The notes under the pieces are model-generated. The model was given only the letters and a program-made list of their open reading frames with translations. It was not told where the DNA came from and ran no database searches. The position numbers were made by a program, and so were the translations under genes. From Agrobacterium larrymoorei (GTDB taxonomy: Bacteria; Pseudomonadota; Alphaproteobacteria; Rhizobiales; Rhizobiaceae), in assembly GCF_013322225.1 (NCBI RefSeq), contig NZ_JAAMFB010000021.1, positions 1-43,761 on the forward strand: a DNA stretch of 43,761 bases. The letters run 5' to 3'. Of the stretch, positions 8,674-16,774 are shown in pieces. How positions within the stretch are numbered: position 1 is the first letter of the stretch; each line of letters opens with the position of its first letter.

Positions 8674-9335
8674 TTTTCGCTTTCCTTCATATTGCGGTCA
8701 TGAACGCGGATCGCATCCTCGACGTCATCGAAATATGTCAGCTTGCCGTTCTCAAGAACAACGCCGGTCTCGCAGTAATCGCGAATCGTGCCGGTACTGT
8801 GGGATACCATTATCACGTCGGAATCCTGCAAGCGATACTTGAACACATCGTGGCATTTCTTCTTGAAATTGGCATCACCGACTGCAGTTATCTCATCTAC
8901 GAGATAATAGTCAAACTTCACGCCCATGCTGACCCCAAAAGCCAGCCGCGCCTTCATGCCCGACGAATAGGTTCCGACCGGAGCGCGGTAGAATGCGCCG
9001 AGTTCGGCAAACTCATCGACATAGGCCACCAGCTCATCCGTATCGACGCCGTAGATGCGGGCCACGAAGCGCACGTTCTGCTCGCCCGACATGCTAGGCT
9101 GAAAGCTGCCCTGAAAGCCGAGCGGCCAGGAGATCTTGCCATGACGAACGATCCGGCCGCGATCCAGTTGCAGGGAGCCGGCGATCAATTGCAGCAGCGT
9201 CGACTTGCCCGCACCGTTTCGCCCGAGCAGCCCGACGCTCCGACCACGGTTGATGACCAGCGATGCGTTCTCGATGATCGGCTTCTTGATGCCCTTGGTG
9301 CGAACATACTTCGTCGCCTGCTCCAGCCTGATCAT
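8670..9335 (-). CDS. kpsT: Capsule ABC exporter ATPase, KpsT
   Basis: A 221-residue ABC ATPase of the polysaccharide-export class. Walker A is GRNGAGKS at 38-45, the signature is TYSSGMKARLAFG at about 122-134, Walker B is DYYLVDEITAVGD at about 142-154, and a VSHSTGTI switch histidine lies near 179. The YSSGM signature and AVGD after Walker B are typical of KpsT/Wzt rather than importers. It lacks the C-terminal carbohydrate-binding domain of O-antigen Wzt proteins, which fits a chain-length-independent capsule exporter. It overlaps kpsM and kpsE by ATGA on each side, so the three are co-translated. Confidence 0.95.
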   Translation of the reverse strand: MIRLEQATKYVRTKGIKKPIIENASLVINRGRSVGLLGRNGAGKSTLLQLIAGSLQLDRGRIVRHGKISWPLGFQGSFQPSMSGEQNVRFVARIYGVDTDELVAYVDEFAELGAFYRAPVGTYSSGMKARLAFGVSMGVKFDYYLVDEITAVGDANFKKKCHDVFKYRLQDSDVIMVSHSTGTIRDYCETGVVLENGKLTYFDDVEDAIRVHDRNMKESEK

Positions 9336-10102
9336 CGGCTCCTCAACACGGATACGGAGGTGGTGAACAGCACCAGCCCGACGAACATGATCGTGAAGGC
9401 GAAGGAGTAGAGATAGAACATGTCCATCTCAAGCGCGCGATATTCCTGATAGAACCCCTTGCGGAACAGCATCACCACATGCACGAGCGGGTTGTACAGC
9501 ACTATGTCTCGAATAGGTCCCGGCAGTGCATCTGGTAAGAAGAACACGCCGGAGATCAGGAATAGCGGTCGGTTAATGATGCCGAATATCTGCTCGTAAA
9601 GTGGAAATCGCAGTGCCGCGACATTGTTGAAGATACCCACCCCAAGCCCAAGAAGCGTGGCCGCAAACGCGGCCTCAATAATGGCGGGCCAGTTGAGGTA
9701 GACCGGCTGATTGACAGTCATAAGGATGACGCTGAGAACGCAGAATGTGACCACCGATGTTGTTCCCGCCTGTAGTATGTAGCGGGAAACTATGGTGTCG
9801 ATTGGAGCGACGTTGGGGTAACTTAAAAGCGTTCTGTTAGCCTTGATAGCGCCGTTGAGATATCCAGCCATGGCCTGATAAAACTGAAAGGCGAGATAGC
9901 CCGTCGCAAAAAAAAGCGGAAAGCTCTTTCCCAGAGCAGGCGTGTGGGTGATCGCCATGAAAATCAGTGACAGGAAAGCGATATGCGCCACCGGATCAAC
10001 GATTGCCCACACGTAGCCACCGGGCTTACTGCCGAAACGCGTCGACATCTCGCGAACCAGCAAAGCAGCCACAACGCGGATATGGGTTTTCAGATAATAC
10101 AA
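9332..10102 (-). CDS. kpsM: Capsule ABC exporter permease, KpsM
   Basis: A 256-residue integral membrane protein with about six hydrophobic segments. It has the family N-terminus VAALLVREMSTRFGSKPGGYVW, the PLFLISGVFFLPDALP segment and a C-terminal NPLVHVVMLFRKGFY stretch typical of KpsM/Wzm ABC-2 permeases. With KpsT it moves lipid-linked capsule across the inner membrane. The frame opens with TTG (10100-10102) preceded by GAGG at very short spacing. No ATG upstream fits, and the conserved family N-terminus begins at once, so TTG is the best start but not certain. A 111-bp gap separates it from the OPX gene; all downstream junctions to kpsC overlap or abut. Confidence 0.93.
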   Translation of the reverse strand: MYYLKTHIRVVAALLVREMSTRFGSKPGGYVWAIVDPVAHIAFLSLIFMAITHTPALGKSFPLFFATGYLAFQFYQAMAGYLNGAIKANRTLLSYPNVAPIDTIVSRYILQAGTTSVVTFCVLSVILMTVNQPVYLNWPAIIEAAFAATLLGLGVGIFNNVAALRFPLYEQIFGIINRPLFLISGVFFLPDALPGPIRDIVLYNPLVHVVMLFRKGFYQEYRALEMDMFYLYSFAFTIMFVGLVLFTTSVSVLRSR

Positions 10103-10213
10103 AAGCCTCGTCTCCGACCGGTGAAACAGACGTCACCGAAAGGTCCTATGGTTAAATCAACCACGCACTGGTATGTCTTATGCACCAATCCGAAACGCCG
10201 CACCAGATAGCAA

Positions 10214-11473
10214 TCAGTCCGCGAAGTTCTTCACCTGATATGCGGTTCCTATAGGGCGCCCAACAAGCTGCAGGAAGCGATCGATATCCACGGCAGGATG
10301 GCGCGAAACGTAGATTACGTCACGGCTTTTAACGGGGAAGGTTTGTCCCACGATCAGACTATCCGGACGCGTCATATCCAGGCGATAAACAAGCGGGAAA
10401 CGGCCATCGCGGTTCGGGGTCATACCCTTGTCACGTAGCTGGCGGAAGCGTTCACTGCCAAGAAGATCGGCAACGATCTCCGGCTCTTCATAACGGAATA
10501 CAAAATAACCGGCGGCATTGGAGCGATCCGACGCGCCACCACCGGCCAGTGCAACTGCTTCAAGAATATTCAGGTCATTCGCGCCGAACTCAATGCGGCT
10601 ATTCTTCGATACCTCACCTAGAACCGTAAACGTACGAGGGTCCTTGGTCACGAAAATCTGGTCACCCGGCTCGACGTGGATGTTTTCAATCGGATTTTCG
10701 ATGATCGTTTTGAGGAGCGCGGTTCCAGTCTGCCGTCCGCGAACCAAAGTGACATAGGATTCATATGGCTGGGCGCTAGGACCACCTGCCTTGGCAACGA
10801 CCTCGGCAATGGTTTCGCCCGTCAGGCTAAGCGGCACCATGGATGGACGGCCGACGGCACCGGAGACAGTGACATTACGCGAACTGGTACTTGTGCTCGT
10901 GACGAGAACGTCTGGCTCGACCGCCTTACCTTTCAAGCCCGCAAGAATGGTTTGACGAGCCTGTTCAAGCGTTTTTCCCGCAAATTTGACGGTGCCGACA
11001 TATGGGATTGCGGCGGTACCATCCGGTTGTACGACGACATCAAGCGCCGTCTGCTTGCTATCCGACGTGGAGAACAGACCATCGGCACCGGCTTCAAAAA
11101 CAGTGACTTTCAGCTGATCGCCAACTCCGATAACAACCCGCTTTGCGGCCCCACCGATGCCAAACCGGCGCTGAAGCGTAGTCGTCGAGAAATTGGCTAC
11201 CATCTGCGCCGAGCGGTGACTTACATCGACCACATCAAAAACGGTCGAAACGGAATCACCAGCAACGACAGCAGGCTTTCCTGCTTGATTGTTGATTTGC
11301 ATCGCGCTCGGACCGGCGCTTGGCAGCGCTTCACAACCCGCGAGACCGGCACTGGCCAAAAGCACTACGCCGCGCAACGATTTAATACTCAACAACCGGT
11401 GCAACCCAAATTTCCCCAAATAATCCAACTGCCTGCTCAGATCAGTTAAACCTGCGCGGCCCGTTCGGCTCAC
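10214..11473 (-). CDS. Outer-membrane polysaccharide export (OPX) lipoprotein, BexD/CtrA/Wza-like
   Basis: A 419-residue protein with a lipobox LAGC ending at Cys47, so it is predicted to be lipidated at the outer membrane. A polysaccharide-export domain starts near 110 (VVIGVGDQLKVTVFEA, VVQPDGTAAIPYVG). It is followed by SLBB-type repeats (VTVSGAVGRPSMVPL, FTVLGEVSKNSRIEF). It would form the outer-membrane exit for the capsule with KpsE and KpsMT. The length is nearer BexD/CtrA than the much larger E. coli KpsD, so I give no symbol. The GTG start (11471-11473) makes a 46-residue signal peptide, longer than usual. A start nearer residue 27 is possible, but I see no strong ribosome site for either. 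Confidence 0.9.
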   Translation of the reverse strand: MSRTGRAGLTDLSRQLDYLGKFGLHRLLSIKSLRGVVLLASAGLAGCEALPSAGPSAMQINNQAGKPAVVAGDSVSTVFDVVDVSHRSAQMVANFSTTTLQRRFGIGGAAKRVVIGVGDQLKVTVFEAGADGLFSTSDSKQTALDVVVQPDGTAAIPYVGTVKFAGKTLEQARQTILAGLKGKAVEPDVLVTSTSTSSRNVTVSGAVGRPSMVPLSLTGETIAEVVAKAGGPSAQPYESYVTLVRGRQTGTALLKTIIENPIENIHVEPGDQIFVTKDPRTFTVLGEVSKNSRIEFGANDLNILEAVALAGGGASDRSNAAGYFVFRYEEPEIVADLLGSERFRQLRDKGMTPNRDGRFPLVYRLDMTRPDSLIVGQTFPVKSRDVIYVSRHPAVDIDRFLQLVGRPIGTAYQVKNFAD

Positions 11474-11595
11474 ATGCCTGTTTTACCCTCAACATCAGAT
11501 TAATAAAGACCAGATAATCCAACCAAATGTGAGCTCGACAACTCTTTGTTGCCGACTGTGCCATAGTTATCACGCACGCCAGGCGGAAGGCACAA

Positions 11596-12891
11596 TCACG
11601 CAGGCAACCGTTTCTTCACAGGTTTTGTGCGCCTTGCGACTCCTGTGTCCGCACCATGCGAATTGATATTCCCCGACAGAAGACGGCCCGCAATGGCTTG
11701 CGCCGCAGCTCTCGAGCCCGCTCGGGAGTAGAAATTGCCTCTGACCTGTATGGCTGCGGCCATAAGGCTGAAGAAATCATCCGCCAAAGCAGGCTGTGGC
11801 ATCTGCGGTGTCCGCCAGAATTCGTCGAGTGATCCCTGATGGGTCAGACCATCCACATCGTAAATGGCGCAACCTAAAATCTTCACGGGCACACCCGTCC
11901 TTAATCCGGCAAGAACAGCCGTCGAATTCACCGTAACCATGCCGCTGCATTCAGCCACCAGCTTTGCCAAGTCGCCCCCGTCGATGAAAAGAACACGGTC
12001 TTTGACGCCCAAGCAACCTGAAAGCGATTGAATTCCGGCCCACCAGTCTGTGAGACCGTTATCTAGAGGGTGAAGTTTTACGACAAGGACAGCTTCAGGC
12101 GAAGAAGCTGCGGCAAAAGAGGTAACGACTTCCTCGATAGCCTCCATCTGAGATGAATATGGTGAATGGGCGCGCAGTTGATAATCCGTCTCCAACTGAA
12201 GCGGATAAACAAAGTAGCGGTGCTTTGAACGATGCAGCCTATCGATCACCTGATTTGCCGCTTCTTTGTTACGGCGCGATTTCAGCAACCTGGCACACCA
12301 TCCCGCATATTCGCGTAGCGGATGAAATATCCCGTGCCGCCGATAGCCCGGGAACAGCGGGAAGAGAAAAACATTAGGCAGATTGTAGGCGAGATCGAAA
12401 ACCGCTTCCTTCAGGAAACTCTGCCTGTACACCGGCTCCATCGAAGGTGAAAGCAGGTCTCGCGCCGCATCCCGAATTACATCCGGATCATTGGGAAAAC
12501 GCGAATTCGCTGACATTCCATCGCGCTCGACCGTGACCCAGTCGGGGCGGAGATAACCCATTTCAACAACGGTGACGTCTATGCCGCGCTGTTTAGCCTT
12601 ATCCACCGCGACGCGGTGATAGGGACGCTCCTCACCGAGAAGGACAAGATCGGTCACGCTACAGGAGCCCATGATCTCTTCTATATAGGTGGGCCAGCCC
12701 GCAAAATTGCCGCGATAATTGAGTGCGCCAGCTCTTCTCCAGAACAGCCAGTCACCTGCATTGAGATTGATCCGCAGACATTTATGGCCCGCGGCCTCGA
12801 GATGCGCTGCGATTTTTGGGAATAATGGTGACGAGGGCCCCTGTAAGAACAGGAATACCCGAGGACGGGCTACTTCGGTAGCGATGGTCAT
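11596..12891 (-). CDS. rkpJ: RkpJ, KpsS-like capsule polysaccharide synthesis/export protein
   Basis: A 431-residue member of the KpsS branch of the capsule-synthesis family. An N-terminal RVFLFLQGPSSPLFPKIA strand is typical of KpsS, followed by RINLNAGDWLFW. A central YFVYPLQLETDYQLRAHSPY and LVVKLHPLDNG, and later MVTVNSTAVLAGLRTGVPV, supply the donor-binding GT-B motifs. KpsS adds the first Kdo to lyso-phosphatidylglycerol in E. coli; in Sinorhizobium the homologue is RkpJ of the rkp-1 region. The start ATG overlaps the rkpI stop by four bases. I am confident of the family and of synteny with rkpI; the exact acceptor lipid in rhizobia is not established from sequence. Confidence 0.85.
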   Translation of the reverse strand: MTIATEVARPRVFLFLQGPSSPLFPKIAAHLEAAGHKCLRINLNAGDWLFWRRAGALNYRGNFAGWPTYIEEIMGSCSVTDLVLLGEERPYHRVAVDKAKQRGIDVTVVEMGYLRPDWVTVERDGMSANSRFPNDPDVIRDAARDLLSPSMEPVYRQSFLKEAVFDLAYNLPNVFLFPLFPGYRRHGIFHPLREYAGWCARLLKSRRNKEAANQVIDRLHRSKHRYFVYPLQLETDYQLRAHSPYSSQMEAIEEVVTSFAAASSPEAVLVVKLHPLDNGLTDWWAGIQSLSGCLGVKDRVLFIDGGDLAKLVAECSGMVTVNSTAVLAGLRTGVPVKILGCAIYDVDGLTHQGSLDEFWRTPQMPQPALADDFFSLMAAAIQVRGNFYSRAGSRAAAQAIAGRLLSGNINSHGADTGVARRTKPVKKRLPA

Positions 12892-14483
12892 GCAAAGCGT
12901 TCCTTATAAAGCTTTGCGTGCAGAAGAATGGTTTCGAAGAGGTTCCAAGGCGCCTCCTCCCTTCCGTGAGCCGCCACCCGCTCTTGAGAACGGGCGGACC
13001 CCAATGGCACGACATAATAGTCAGTGCGCGGGTCTGGGAACGGATCGGCATAGGTTTTCAATAGCGGCGCATGGTCGCCATAAAAGGCCAGCCAGACGGG
13101 CCTGCCGGATTTTTCGAGCGCCTCTATGAGTGTCTCCAAAGCCTTGTCGGCCTTTTGCAACAGCTCGCGATATATCTCGACAGGCTCCGTCAAACCTTCG
13201 CATCGTCCTGGTCCCCATGGCCCGTGATTGGCCATGGATGCCACGAAAACGAAAGAAGGCTTGTCGGCGCCTATGTCATCAATTGTTTTTAGAACTTTCT
13301 GGGTGAGATCGGCATCGGACACATATGGGTTCGTGTCCGTTGGCGTGTGATCAAACTCGTCCAGCATCGTCATATGCTCGAAACCGAGCAGCGGCAAAGC
13401 CTTGTGGCGCATAAAGAATGTGCGATCGTAAGGGTGGATGAAATGCGTGTGCCATCCATTGCGCAGGAGTTTATTGGGCCACACCAGTTCCGCGTAATGG
13501 CTCGCACGGAGATAAGGATAAGAGGCGTCGACATGCACCTCTTCGGGCTTGAGGCCACTCAGCACCGCAAATTCCGTGCGTAGCGTGTAGCCTCCTTCAA
13601 ACACATTGGTAAGTCGGCCCCACTGAACCGCCTCTCGCTTCAACCGGTCGATGGTCGGAAGGTGGAGATAGTTATCGCCCATGTGACGCAGGTCATAAAA
13701 AGATTCAGACTGCCACACGACGATAAGAGGAGCATTGTCATGTTCACCCTCGATCAGGTCGTGGATAGCCTTTTGAAGCCCTTGGCCTAGTTCTTCCACG
13801 ATGTGATCGCGGTTCTTACCAAGCCAGACCAGAAAATGTAGCGTCACCGAGGTAAAAGTTCCGAAACGAACCGTGTTCGGCCTGACCTTGAGATGTGTCA
13901 GCAGCCTTTCCGACGCACGCGCTACAAGCCGGTTGATCGGCTTTACGAAAATCAGGGCGATCGGAGCCAGAAAAGCCGCGAGACCCAACAGCACGCCAAT
14001 CAGCTCTGCACCGTCCGGCAACACATGCGGCTCCACAACCATGTAAAGCGCAGTGACACCGAAGACGTAAGACAGGGCTACGATCCAAAAGAGAATATTG
14101 AACTTTGAAGCATAGAATATCGTCTTATATTTAAAAACATCCACCACGAGAGCGATGTCTGAGAATATGAGTGGCTCTCGTATAAACCGAAATTTCACAT
14201 AGGAAATGGCGGTGAAGATGACAAAGAAACTCGCTGTGCCCTGAGCGGCATAAATCGGACGCCACGAAATTGCGAAGAAAAACAAAAAGATGAATGCTAT
14301 AACCGGAATACGCGCACTATATTCCAAAAGAGCGCGCATAAGACTACGATCTTGACGGTATTTGCTCTTTGCCTCTTTCGGAAGCGCAAACCCGTCAGTC
14401 GCGTAGACAAAGAGCGCCGTCACAGCAAAGCAGAGCGCCGTTAATCCGACTGGATAGTTATGTAGCTCAAAAGAATTAGTCAT
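12888..14483 (-). CDS. rkpI: RkpI, LtaS-like membrane sulfatase-fold phosphotransferase
   Basis: A 531-residue protein. About five transmembrane segments in residues 8-30, 58-77, 83-95, 128-150 and 160-182 are followed by an extracytoplasmic alkaline-phosphatase/sulfatase-fold domain from about 250. Residues matching the LtaS active site are visible: Glu260 in VVWQSESF, a threonine nucleophile in EGGYTLRTEF (Thr300 or Thr303), His420 in MANHGPWG, and Asp470-His471 in YGDHAP. LtaS-type enzymes transfer glycerol-phosphate from phosphatidylglycerol. Here the domain would act on the capsule or its lipid in the periplasm (inference). RkpI of Sinorhizobium is required for K-antigen production (recalled knowledge). 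It overlaps rkpJ by ATGA. Confidence 0.88.
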   Translation of the reverse strand: MTNSFELHNYPVGLTALCFAVTALFVYATDGFALPKEAKSKYRQDRSLMRALLEYSARIPVIAFIFLFFFAISWRPIYAAQGTASFFVIFTAISYVKFRFIREPLIFSDIALVVDVFKYKTIFYASKFNILFWIVALSYVFGVTALYMVVEPHVLPDGAELIGVLLGLAAFLAPIALIFVKPINRLVARASERLLTHLKVRPNTVRFGTFTSVTLHFLVWLGKNRDHIVEELGQGLQKAIHDLIEGEHDNAPLIVVWQSESFYDLRHMGDNYLHLPTIDRLKREAVQWGRLTNVFEGGYTLRTEFAVLSGLKPEEVHVDASYPYLRASHYAELVWPNKLLRNGWHTHFIHPYDRTFFMRHKALPLLGFEHMTMLDEFDHTPTDTNPYVSDADLTQKVLKTIDDIGADKPSFVFVASMANHGPWGPGRCEGLTEPVEIYRELLQKADKALETLIEALEKSGRPVWLAFYGDHAPLLKTYADPFPDPRTDYYVVPLGSARSQERVAAHGREEAPWNLFETILLHAKLYKERFA

Positions 14484-14582
14484 GTTTTCTTATGAGCGCC
14501 TGCGGATAAAGGTGCAACTGTAGAAAGTCACTGGGTTTTGGATGCAATGGCGCAAATCGTCTGAATCACTTCGGGACCGGAT

Positions 14583-15353
14583 CTAGACGCGGCGTGATAG
14601 GTATCGGTAGATCAATGGTTTAACCAGGGGTCCAAGTAAAGCTAGCGCCTTGAGTTTCCATCCGAAGTGCACTGTCTCTCGACCGGTTTTAAACGCCCCA
14701 TATATCTCATTTGCCACAGTCTCCACAGGCCAGATCGGACTTTTGCCCATCAAGCCTCTGGCAGCCGCGGAACGCTTCGGAAGCTCCATGACAAGTTGCG
14801 GAGTGTCCGTGTCCGGAGGAAACGCAACTGCAATTTTAACCTCCTTTTCCGTTTCACAGCGCAGGCTTTCGGCAAAGGATACGAGTGCTGCCTTTGACGC
14901 GCAGTATGCGGCATACCCCGGCAAACCAATCAAGGCGGCCCCCGAGGAAACGATCATGATCGAGCCGCGTCTTTCTTTTTGCATGGCAGGGAGTACAGCG
15001 CGCACAGCGTTGACCACGCCGAAGAAGTTTGTCTCCACCTGCATCTGAAAGGTCGATGGCGGCATTTCTACAAAGAAAGCGGGTTCTACCACACCCGCAC
15101 TGGCGACCAGCAGATCGCAGTGGCCGAACTGGGCGACGCATTCTGCGATTGCCGCTTCGATCTGCTCCCTGTTGGCGACGTCTGCGGTGACTGAAAGAAT
15201 GGTGGCGCCGGGAACGGAGCGCAACTCCCGAGATGCGCCTTTCAGCCTATCGATATCACGTCCAATGATGGAGACGTGATGTCCGTCAGCAGCAGCAAGT
15301 CTCGCCACGGCAAGCCCTATACCGCTCGACCCTCCCGTTATGATGACGTGCAT
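14583..15353 (-). CDS. rkpH: RkpH, short-chain dehydrogenase/reductase
   Basis: A 256-residue classical SDR. The NAD(P)-binding TGGSSGIG is at 6-13, ASAG at 84-87, and the catalytic Ser137, Tyr150 and Lys154 in YAAYCASK. The C-terminal KLKALALLGPLVKPLIYRYL is hydrophobic and resembles the membrane-associated tail of 3-ketodihydrosphinganine reductases. It follows rkpG by only eight bases. An oxoamine synthase followed by an SDR is the order of reactions in sphingoid-base formation, so the likely substrate is the 3-keto-amine made by RkpG (inference). A 99-bp gap separates it from rkpI. Confidence 0.9.
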   Translation of the reverse strand: MHVIITGGSSGIGLAVARLAAADGHHVSIIGRDIDRLKGASRELRSVPGATILSVTADVANREQIEAAIAECVAQFGHCDLLVASAGVVEPAFFVEMPPSTFQMQVETNFFGVVNAVRAVLPAMQKERRGSIMIVSSGAALIGLPGYAAYCASKAALVSFAESLRCETEKEVKIAVAFPPDTDTPQLVMELPKRSAAARGLMGKSPIWPVETVANEIYGAFKTGRETVHFGWKLKALALLGPLVKPLIYRYLSRRV

Positions 15354-15361
15354 TCGTTACC

Positions 15362-16774
15362 TCAGCGAAGGGACAAACTGCGTTGTAATGCCTCTAAATC
15401 AAGCGATGACGTACCGACGTTTTGAGCAACGAGTTTTTGTAAGAGCGTTGCGGTCTTTTCAACTGCCTCACTGATCTGTTCCTCGGTGTGGGTACAGGTG
15501 AGGAAAAAACGTATGCGGGCTAATCGCTCTGGAACGGCGGGGTGGATGATCGGAAGGGCATTGATGCCTTCGGCAAAAAGACGATTGCTCAATTCGACAG
15601 CGCGAAGCGAATCGCCAACGATGACCGGGACAACGGAATGTCCGGCGCTCGTGCCCGTATCCAGTCCTCTTTCTTTGGCTCTTTGCAAGAAAAAGCGCCC
15701 GTTGTGACTGAGGCGTGAGATGCGGTCCTGACTTTCGCGCAGTATCCTAAGGCTGGCCAAAGCGGCTGCGGCCAGTGGTGGGGACAGGCCGACGCTATAG
15801 ACGAAACCGCCCGCGTGGGCTTTGAGAATATCGATAAGCGCGGCACTTCCGGCGATGTAGCCGCCGCAACTGGACGATGTTTTGGAGAGCGTACCCATCC
15901 AAATGTCGACTTCGTTCGGGTCGATTTCCAGATGTTCAAATGTTCCCTTGCCCGTTTTGCCAAGAACACCAAGTGAATGGGCCTCATCGACCATTAGCCA
16001 AAACGGGCACTTTTTGCGAAGATCCAGGATGCCGCGCAGGTCCGCGACATCGCCATCCATCGAATAAATGCCTTCAACAATCACAAGAACGTTGCGGAAC
16101 TGGCCATTAATGTTGGCGAGAACCCGTTCCAGGTCGCTGATATCGTTATGTTTAAAGTTGAGGCGCTTGGCGCCTGAGAGCTGTGCGCCGGTCAAAGCAC
16201 TGTTATGGATAAACTCATCGTGGATGACGACATCCTGTGGACCCATAACGCAGCTGATGGCGGTGATATTCGTGAGATAACCACTGACAAAGCAGACGGC
16301 GGATTCCACGCCGTAGTTCTCAGCTAGCGCGCGCTCGAGTTCTGCATGGACCGGACGCTCACCCGCAACAAGGCGGCTGGCGGAGGCGGATATCCCGTAC
16401 TGATCGATCGCCTGTTTTGCAGCTTCATGAACGCGGGTGTCCGCATTGGTGGCGAGATAATCGTAGGACGCAAAATTGAGGAGCTTTCGGCCTTCTATCA
16501 TCGTTTCCGCACCAGCCACTGTTTCGTGGGGACGGTAAAACGGATTTTCGACACCTGCGAAAGCCGCGACTGCCTTTTGGACCTGAACTGTTTTGTAAGA
16601 GTCGAGCTCTTCGAAACGTTTTTGCTTTCTCACTGCTTGCGGAGATGTGTTCGGTGGATTTGCCGCGTTACGCCTAACAGGGCCAGCACTGCGCTGGTTT
16701 TTCAGCTTTTCCAGCATTCCCGCTGAAAGCAGTTTACCCTTCGATTGCCCTCCGTCTCCCCGCCCCTCCGTCAT
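15362..16774 (-). CDS. rkpG: RkpG, PLP-dependent alpha-oxoamine synthase
   Basis: A 470-residue fold-type I PLP enzyme of the alpha-oxoamine synthase family (relatives: KBL, serine palmitoyltransferase, BioF, ALAS). MVDEAHSLG at 261-269 supplies the PLP-contacting Asp263 and His266, and Lys298 in GTLSKTSSSCGGYIAG is the Schiff-base lysine. The N-terminal about 55 residues are an extra, basic, low-complexity extension. The family condenses an amino acid with an acyl thioester and releases CO2. Next to a PKS without a thioesterase, it probably takes the acyl chain directly from the RkpA carrier protein. Its start overlaps the rkpA stop by ATGA. Confidence 0.92.
   Translation of the reverse strand: MTEGRGDGGQSKGKLLSAGMLEKLKNQRSAGPVRRNAANPPNTSPQAVRKQKRFEELDSYKTVQVQKAVAAFAGVENPFYRPHETVAGAETMIEGRKLLNFASYDYLATNADTRVHEAAKQAIDQYGISASASRLVAGERPVHAELERALAENYGVESAVCFVSGYLTNITAISCVMGPQDVVIHDEFIHNSALTGAQLSGAKRLNFKHNDISDLERVLANINGQFRNVLVIVEGIYSMDGDVADLRGILDLRKKCPFWLMVDEAHSLGVLGKTGKGTFEHLEIDPNEVDIWMGTLSKTSSSCGGYIAGSAALIDILKAHAGGFVYSVGLSPPLAAAALASLRILRESQDRISRLSHNGRFFLQRAKERGLDTGTSAGHSVVPVIVGDSLRAVELSNRLFAEGINALPIIHPAVPERLARIRFFLTCTHTEEQISEAVEKTATLLQKLVAQNVGTSSLDLEALQRSLSLR

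Noticed and set aside
7132..9410. Long plus-strand frames opposite kpsE, kpsT and kpsM (up to 236 codons)
   Set aside because: They are antisense shadows caused by high G+C codon usage of the real minus-strand genes; no domain is visible.
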